This document shows positions 59,266 through 64,000 of a stretch of 64,000 bases of DNA, piece by piece. This DNA comes from RUG11247 sp045649485 (GTDB lineage: Bacteria; Bacillota; Clostridia; Christensenellales; Aristaeellaceae), in NCBI GenBank assembly GCA_045649485.1, contig JAZRPZ010000001.1:4719-68718 (forward strand), in the 5' to 3' direction. Numbering within the stretch: the stretch's first letter is position 1; every line of letters starts with the position of its first letter. The notes beneath the pieces are model-generated. The model had not been told where the DNA came from. It saw only the letters and a list, made by a program, of their open reading frames with translations, and ran no database searches. The position numbers and the translations under genes are program-made.

Positions 59266-60975
59266 TCAGATATTCTCTTCATCCAGCTTCATTACCAGCG
59301 CCTTTATTCTGTCCCTCGCCTCGGTCTGCAGCATGAAGCTCTCGTGACCGTCCGCCTGCGAATCGCCCATTATGGATACGAACTGGCTTACTTTCAGACC
59401 CAGCGCATCCTGCATATCGCTGTCGGAGCCTCGGGGAGATACAAGATAATAGCACAGAAGCGAATCCTGCTGACCTATGCGGTGGGCTCTGTCCTCCGCC
59501 TGGGAATGCACCGCGGGAGACCAGTCAAGTTCACCGAACACCACGCAGGAAGCACGCTGCAGGTTGAGTCCGCTTGCCGAACGCAGGGATATACACAGCA
59601 GATCCGTTCTGCCTTCCATGAATGCTTTCAGGGATTCGTCCTTCTGCCGGTCGGTTTCCCTGCCGGTAATGAATTTGGGATGCAGCGATTTCAGTTCTTC
59701 CTTGTAGATATCCATTACGGCATGGTGGTGCGCCATCAGCAGCACCTTCTCTCCCGCCTGCACCAGTGCCTTCACGAATTCGGCCACATACGGCGCTTTC
59801 GCTATGCCTGTGGCCTGCCGCTGCCGCTGACATATATCGTCTTCGATAATCGCCCTGCGGGAAGGATCGTCCGTAGCCCGCAGAAGTTTCAGCTTTTCGG
59901 CTACCGGCACCATCAGTTCGCGGTATACCTTGTCGTCCCAGTCGATCTCCTGCACAAGGCGGCGCTTGGGGCTGAGCTCCGTAAGCACTTCACTCTTCAG
60001 CCTGCGCAGCATGATCCCTTCGCGGCGCAGATGATCGCCCAAAAGTTCGGGCTTTGCCACGATATCCGAGCGATAGCCGTAGCACCATTCGCGGGTGAAA
60101 GATTCCCAGTCCCCCAGGAAGTGGAAATCCAGTATGTTTATGATGTTCCATATCTCGCCGCCGTTGTTGTATATGGGCGTGCCCGAAAGACCTATCACAT
60201 TCTCACAGGATTCGGAGATAAGGCTTGCGGCGGAATATTTGCCCGAGCCGTTGCGGCGCAATTCCTGTATCTCATCGAATATGACCGTGCGGAAGCCCAG
60301 CTTCGGCAAAACTTCTTTCCAGCCGCGCAGAATAAGATAATGGCAGATGTATATATCCGCCTCGGGCAGGTCATAGGGAGTCAGACCCTTTATAACATGC
60401 ACACGCACATCGCCCGGCAGAAAACGCGCCACCTCGCGCTGCCAGTTGCGCACAAGATGAGGAGGCATGATGATCATTGCGGGATAAGCTGCGGTAGTCG
60501 CCAGAAAAGACAACGCCTGCACGGTCTTGCCCAGACCCATCTCGTCGGCCAGCAGACAGCGCCTTGCGCCAAGCAAAAACGAAAGTCCCTGCTGCTGAAA
60601 TGGCAACAGGTCGCCGTTGAAAGCGCCTTCCGGCGGCTGACAGGATTCGGGCATGGTAAGCGCCCGCTGACGACGCTCGGCATAATCGCGGGCGTCCTCG
60701 AGGGCATTCTGCCAGCGTTCTGCATCTCTTTCGGCTATCTTCAGCGGATAACGCAGCATCAGCCAGTTGAGTTCACCAATAATGCGCCTGTGCGCGGTAA
60801 AGCGGGCTTCACCCCTGCCGTGACCGTCGCATCCGGGAAACAGCCTCTTGGCCAGTTCGGTTACACAGGGCTCGCCCTTTATCGTCCAGCACTTTGCGCG
60901 GCGGTTGTAGGAAAGCGTACCGTAGGTATGTCCGTCCACAGGTACTTCCCTGAGATATGCAGGATATCCGTTCAC
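59266..60975 (-). CDS. SNF2-family DNA-dependent ATPase
   Basis: The 569-residue protein has a roughly 120-residue N-terminal part with no recognised domain and a SNF2 motor: ADEMGLGKTVQAL (about 143-155), IMPPHLVRNW, DEIQ (234-237), GLSGTPIYN, and the C-terminal QAEDRAHRIGQ. SNF2 enzymes move on duplex DNA or remodel protein-DNA complexes. The preferred start is GTG at 60975, giving a GTGA overlap with the nuclease stop and a GGGGGTGG site 7 bp upstream; a GTG at 60993 is also possible. Together with the nuclease it resembles DNA repair or defence modules. Confidence 0.85.
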   Translation of the reverse strand: MNGYPAYLREVPVDGHTYGTLSYNRRAKCWTIKGEPCVTELAKRLFPGCDGHGRGEARFTAHRRIIGELNWLMLRYPLKIAERDAERWQNALEDARDYAERRQRALTMPESCQPPEGAFNGDLLPFQQQGLSFLLGARRCLLADEMGLGKTVQALSFLATTAAYPAMIIMPPHLVRNWQREVARFLPGDVRVHVIKGLTPYDLPEADIYICHYLILRGWKEVLPKLGFRTVIFDEIQELRRNGSGKYSAASLISESCENVIGLSGTPIYNNGGEIWNIINILDFHFLGDWESFTREWCYGYRSDIVAKPELLGDHLRREGIMLRRLKSEVLTELSPKRRLVQEIDWDDKVYRELMVPVAEKLKLLRATDDPSRRAIIEDDICQRQRQATGIAKAPYVAEFVKALVQAGEKVLLMAHHHAVMDIYKEELKSLHPKFITGRETDRQKDESLKAFMEGRTDLLCISLRSASGLNLQRASCVVFGELDWSPAVHSQAEDRAHRIGQQDSLLCYYLVSPRGSDSDMQDALGLKVSQFVSIMGDSQADGHESFMLQTEARDRIKALVMKLDEENI

Positions 60976-61346
60976 GGCAGTGCCACCCCCCACAGCATAT
61001 TCAGCGCAACAAGACGCACTTTCTTTCCGCAGATAGTCTCGGGCAGCGTCACTCGCCGCTGCATGACGACCACCATCTCCCGCACTTCTTCATGCGCCAT
61101 GTATCGGGTCAGCTGCCGAACCAGTTCACGGCTCTGCGGGCGGCCCTTTTTGATTTCTATCGCAATGCCGGAGCACATAAAATCCAGCCGGCAGCGCGGT
61201 GCGAGCCTGTATTCGTGCACATACTCCAGCCCGGCTTCATCAAGCGCAGCAGCCACCATGGCATGCAGGTCATATTCGCCCGGCATCGCAGGCGCGCGCA
61301 CGCTCTTCAGCGCCGCGATTATAACGTCAGAATTCATATTTTCCAT
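60972..61346 (-). CDS. PD-(D/E)XK-type nuclease-like protein
   Basis: The 124-residue protein contains CRLDFMCSGIAIEIKKG (residues 52-68), giving D55...E64-x-K66, the core of restriction-endonuclease-fold enzymes. HEYRLAPR precedes it, and later residues LVRQLTRYMAHEEVREMVVVM fit the helix-strand after the active site. It is close to the small VRR-NUC or Holliday-junction-type nucleases by size, but I cannot place it in a family. It overlaps the SNF2 gene by 4 bp, so the two proteins are produced together. The promoter suggests leaderless mRNA. Confidence 0.7.
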   Translation of the reverse strand: MENMNSDVIIAALKSVRAPAMPGEYDLHAMVAAALDEAGLEYVHEYRLAPRCRLDFMCSGIAIEIKKGRPQSRELVRQLTRYMAHEEVREMVVVMQRRVTLPETICGKKVRLVALNMLWGVALP

Positions 61347-61352
61347 GTCTAT

Positions 61353-61381
61353 ATTCTATCACAACCGTTGTCTGCGGGCAA
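61353..61381 (-). promoter_or_regulatory. Promoter of the nuclease-SNF2 operon, predicted leaderless
   Basis: On the minus strand TTGCCC, 17 bp, TAGAAT. Only six bases separate the -10 box from the ATG, so the mRNA should begin at or next to the start codon. No ribosome binding site is present before the first ATG. Confidence 0.6.
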
Positions 61382-61431
61382 CCGCTCATATATGTAAGCC
61401 CGGCTGCATAAGCTTGACCGGAGGTGGATAT

Positions 61432-61830
61432 ATGGTGAAAAGGCGCAGACTATCAATACTGGCTGCTCTTCTGAAAGGACTTGCCGCAGCGGTGATATTC
61501 ACTGTAGTATGCATGCTGATAATGGCAGCCGCCGTTGTTTTTCTCGGAATGTCCGATACATTGATACGTGTCATGAATCAGATAATAAAGATAATGGCCG
61601 CTGCCATAGGCACTTATATCTCCGTCAGGCGCGGCGGCGAACGCGGATTTGTCACAGGCGCAGGCATAGGTGCGATATATGCCGCAGCAGGATATATCCT
61701 CTATATACTGCTCGGCGGCGGAGAATTCGATATAGTCGAACTCATGGGCGAGATGACTATATGCGTTGCCGCAGGCGCACTCACAGGCGCGGTTTGCGCA
61801 AACCTGAAACCCATGCGCAAAAGCTCATAA
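61432..61830 (+). CDS. TIGR04086/YrzE-type four-helix membrane protein
   Basis: The 132-residue protein has four membrane helices (about residues 8-36, 46-62, 75-92, 103-121) with the positively charged stretch SVRRGGERGF between helices 2 and 3. This matches the TIGR04086 membrane protein family of Firmicutes, often encoded near yajC and tgt, as here. GGAGGTG precedes the ATG. Function of the family is unknown. Confidence 0.75.
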   Translation: MVKRRRLSILAALLKGLAAAVIFTVVCMLIMAAAVVFLGMSDTLIRVMNQIIKIMAAAIGTYISVRRGGERGFVTGAGIGAIYAAAGYILYILLGGGEFDIVELMGEMTICVAAGALTGAVCANLKPMRKSS

Positions 61831-61970
61831 GTAGGCGAAATTATGCTCAAATATTACAGCAATCGCGCAAAGTAAGTACCTTCCTGTACATCGCTTGAAA
61901 ACTCAATTTGCGTGATATAAAATATCTTTGTTGTAATTTATTATACTTATGCATGTGAGGAGGAAGGCCC

Positions 61971-62444
61971 GTGAGCAAGAGGTTCGGACGCATTGCGGTC
62001 GTAATATTTATGGCCATTATGATGCTTATCACCTCGGTCACCATCGCTCAGGCTCTTTCCGCCGGAGTCGTAATGACGGTTTCCCGCACCACTCAGGATT
62101 CCGTTATCGACGAAGGTGAAAACCTCACCATAGATGTGCAGCTTGACGGAGTCGAGCCTGCCCGATATATCTGGTATTTTGAAGGCGAAGTAATAGACGG
62201 AGCTGCCGGCAGGGTATATGCCATCACCTCCGCCACTCAGCAGGATGCAGGTCTTTACCGCGTCGAGGCTTATTCCGAAGAAGGCAAAATGCTGATGATA
62301 ATGGAATTCGATCTGCGCGTTATCGATAAGGCGCTGCCCAAGTCCGGAGACAGCACTCCCGCCGCGGGTATTCTGATCGCCGCAGCGCTTGGCTGCTCCA
62401 TTGCAGCTGCAGGACTTATCATCCGCAAAAAACAGACTGTCTGA
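61971..62444 (+). CDS. Cell-surface Ig-like protein with LPxTG-like sorting signal
   Basis: The 157-residue protein has a signal peptide (about residues 1-29), an Ig-like domain (about 35-117, with IWYFEG and QDAGLYRVEAYSEEG typical of Ig strands C, F and G), and at the C-terminus LPKSGD followed by a hydrophobic helix and RKKQ. LPKSG is a plausible sortase site, so the protein is probably wall-anchored. Start is GTG after GAGGAGG. Tiny single-domain surface proteins of this kind have no known role. Confidence 0.75.
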   Translation: MSKRFGRIAVVIFMAIMMLITSVTIAQALSAGVVMTVSRTTQDSVIDEGENLTIDVQLDGVEPARYIWYFEGEVIDGAAGRVYAITSATQQDAGLYRVEAYSEEGKMLMIMEFDLRVIDKALPKSGDSTPAAGILIAAALGCSIAAAGLIIRKKQTV

Positions 62445-62455
62445 TACAGGTTAAA

Positions 62456-62489
62456 AAATGTGACCTCACTATGCAGGTCACATTTTATT
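62456..62489 (+). terminator. Intrinsic terminator
   Basis: 11-bp stem AAATGTGACCT/AGGTCACATTT with loop CACTATGC and a T-rich tail, upstream of tgt. Confidence 0.8.
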
Positions 62490-62549
62490 TAGTATAATAG
62501 GTAATGTCGGCGGATAAATGCCGGCATTTCATATCCGGAGGTACTGAAA

Positions 62550-63668
62550 TTGGCATTCGAATTTGAACTGCTTCACGTATGCAAACAGACCGGCGCACGC
62601 CGTGGTCGTCTGCACACTCCCCATGGCGTAATTGAGACCCCTGTCTTCATGCCCGTAGGCACTCAGGCCAGCGTAAAGACTCTGACCTCTGATGAGCTGA
62701 AGGACGCCAATGCGGAGATCATCCTTTCCAATACCTATCATCTCCACCTGCGTCCCGGCGAGGATCTGGTTGAAGAGGCCGGCGGTCTGCACAAGTTCAT
62801 GAACTGGGACAGGCCCATCCTCACCGATTCCGGCGGATTCCAGGTGTTCTCTCTGTCCGATCTGAACAAGATCACCGAGGACGGCGTTGAATTCCGTTCC
62901 CATCTGGACGGAAGCAAGCATTTCTTCGCACCCGAAACCTCTATCCGCGTGCAGGAGAAGCTGGGCGCCGACATTATCATGCAGTTTGACGAGTGCTCCC
63001 CCTACCCCTGCGATCATGCCCGTTCCAAGGATGCACTGGGCCGCACTCTGCGCTGGCTTGAGCGCTGCATGAAGGCCAAGACCCGTGACGATCAGGCGCT
63101 GTTCGGCATCGTACAGGGTACTTTCTATAAGGATCTGCGTATCGAATCCGCAAAGCAGCTGGCTCAGCTGGATCTGCCCGGCTTCGGCATCGGCGGTCTG
63201 TCCGTTGGCGAGCCCAAGGATATCATGTACGATATGCTTGATACCATCCGTCCCTATATGCCCGAGAACAAGCCCCGCTATCTGATGGGCGTAGGCTCTC
63301 CCGACTGTCTGGTAGAAGGCGTACTGCGCGGCGTTGATATGTTCGACTGCGTACTGGCTACCCGCGTAGCCCGCAACGGCACCGTGTTCACCCGTGACGG
63401 TCGTCTGGTCATCCGCAACGCAAAGTATGCTCACGATTTCACTCCCATCGAGAAGGATTGTGACTGCTACGCCTGCAAGACCTATACCCGCGGTTATCTG
63501 AGGCATCTGTTCAAGGCAGGCGAGATTCTGCCCCTGCGTATGAACACCATCCACAACATCCGTTTCCTCACCCACCTGATGGAAAATATGCGCGCCGCCA
63601 TCGAAAACGACGTTTTCGGAGATTGGTGCAATGAATTCTTCGCCCGTGCGGGTCGCGGCAACTGGTAA
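62550..63668 (+). CDS. tgt: Queuine tRNA-ribosyltransferase
   Basis: The 372-residue protein is a bacterial TGT: TPVFMPVGTQASVK, ILSNTYHLHLRPG, LTDSGGFQVFSL with a catalytic Asp, FGIVQGTFYKDLR, the second active-site Asp in GVDMFDCVLATRVARNGT, and the zinc site CDCYACKTYTRGYLRHL. It exchanges guanine for preQ1 in tRNAs for Asp, Asn, His and Tyr. The start is TTG, 8 bp after GGAGG. It is followed by yajC after about 130 bp. Confidence 0.97.
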   Translation: MAFEFELLHVCKQTGARRGRLHTPHGVIETPVFMPVGTQASVKTLTSDELKDANAEIILSNTYHLHLRPGEDLVEEAGGLHKFMNWDRPILTDSGGFQVFSLSDLNKITEDGVEFRSHLDGSKHFFAPETSIRVQEKLGADIIMQFDECSPYPCDHARSKDALGRTLRWLERCMKAKTRDDQALFGIVQGTFYKDLRIESAKQLAQLDLPGFGIGGLSVGEPKDIMYDMLDTIRPYMPENKPRYLMGVGSPDCLVEGVLRGVDMFDCVLATRVARNGTVFTRDGRLVIRNAKYAHDFTPIEKDCDCYACKTYTRGYLRHLFKAGEILPLRMNTIHNIRFLTHLMENMRAAIENDVFGDWCNEFFARAGRGNW

Positions 63669-63723
63669 GCCGATTATTGGGCAAATATTAACAGTATAGT
63701 CAGATAAAAGCGGCTAACTTTCG

Positions 63724-63752
63724 TTGTTTTTATCCACAAGCTGGGTTATAAT
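63724..63752 (+). promoter_or_regulatory. Promoter for yajC
   Basis: TTGTTT, 17 bp, TATAAT; about 44 bp before the start codon. Confidence 0.65.
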
Positions 63753-63796
63753 ATTTACTGTTACAATTATAACGATACCGAAAGGAAGTTATTCAA

Positions 63797-64000
63797 ATGA
63801 ACGAATACATCATGAACAATCTGCTGGAAGCAGCAGACGAGACCGTTGTAACCGAGACCACCGAAACCACCACTACTGACGGTTCCGTGGCTCCCAGCGA
63901 ACCCCAGGAAGCTACCTGGGGCAGCTCCGTTTCCTCCATCCTGCTGATGGTCGGTATGGTAGTAGTATTCTACTTCCTGCTCATCCGTCCCCAGCGCAAG
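63797..64000 (+). CDS. yajC: Preprotein translocase subunit YajC, 3' end outside window
   Basis: 68 residues are visible: an acidic, Thr-rich N-terminal extension (about residues 1-42) and a membrane helix near residues 46-62, ending in FYFLLIRPQRK, the YajC signature. YajC is part of the SecDF-YajC complex that aids protein export. The Thr/Glu-rich N-terminal extension is longer than in most YajC proteins. AAAGGAAG precedes the ATG. Confidence 0.92.
   Translation, partial: MNEYIMNNLLEAADETVVTETTETTTTDGSVAPSEPQEATWGSSVSSILLMVGMVVVFYFLLIRPQRK

Noticed and set aside
59260..61830. A roughly 850-codon plus-strand frame across the SNF2 and nuclease genes that ends with the TIGR04086 protein
   Set aside because: Only the last 132 codons, behind GGAGGTG, form a real gene. 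The rest is antisense to conserved helicase motifs.

Overview
The window reads as chromosomal DNA of an anaerobic, spore-forming Clostridia-type Firmicute, probably a gut or rumen fermenter. Evidence for this: a one-piece TPP/ferredoxin pyruvate oxidoreductase, L-lactate dehydrogenase and an NADP-type glutamate dehydrogenase; SpoIIR, SleB, YpeB and a SpoIIIE/FtsK translocase; strong TTGACA/TATAAT promoters with AGGAGG ribosome binding sites and frequent TTG/GTG starts; and an L10 leader before rplJ-rplL. I see no phage, plasmid, IS element, CRISPR array, rRNA or tRNA. The family within Clostridia cannot be fixed from this sequence alone.

Layout. 1-5.7 kb: ftsK, a NUDIX hydrolase and a polysaccharide deacetylase (minus strand) next to a CE15-type esterase. 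5.7-9.4 kb: an ABC-F ribosome-protection-type ATPase behind an elaborate attenuator leader, then a cobalamin-class riboswitch reading into a HAD phosphatase and a MetH-activation-domain protein. 9.4-15.8 kb: an ECF sigma/anti-sigma pair with its own ECF-type promoter, a phosphopantetheinyl transferase, pyruvate:ferredoxin oxidoreductase, dUTPase and a GNAT protein. 15.8-21.6 kb: a MoxR-DUF58-DUF4129 operon, small envelope proteins, a flavin reductase and an SDR. 21.8-32.8 kb: addA, alr and a five-gene peptide ABC transporter whose OppC carries an inserted SH3-like domain. 33-45.7 kb: sugar isomerase/PHP pair, aminoglycoside-adenylyltransferase-like protein, GH20, rplJ-rplL, gdhA, M20 peptidase, zinc-ribbon protein, GH32, secreted MBL/lamin-tail protein, ldh. 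45.7-53.2 kb: DapF-like racemase in an amino-acid ABC operon, GH78 rhamnosidase, miaA. 53.5-64 kb: split chromate transporter, enolase, spoIIR-sleB-ypeB, a MazF-like toxin, an NrdD-tail-like small protein, a SNF2 ATPase with PD-(D/E)XK nuclease, and the TIGR04086 / LPxTG-like / tgt / yajC group.

Together the genes describe a saccharolytic (CE15, GH20, GH32, GH78) and amino-acid- and peptide-using fermenter. The most unusual material is non-coding. Four copies of a three-hairpin repeat sit directly after stop codons. Three genes (abcF, ldh, eno) have the ribosome binding site inside the 3' arm of a hairpin that ends at, or a few U residues before, the start codon; for abcF and eno the hairpin looks like an intrinsic terminator. 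The SNF2/nuclease pair has a promoter placed so that its mRNA should be leaderless. The best protein-level oddities are the SH3-like insertion in OppC, the SNF2/nuclease pair and the racemase fused by overlap to an amino-acid transporter operon.
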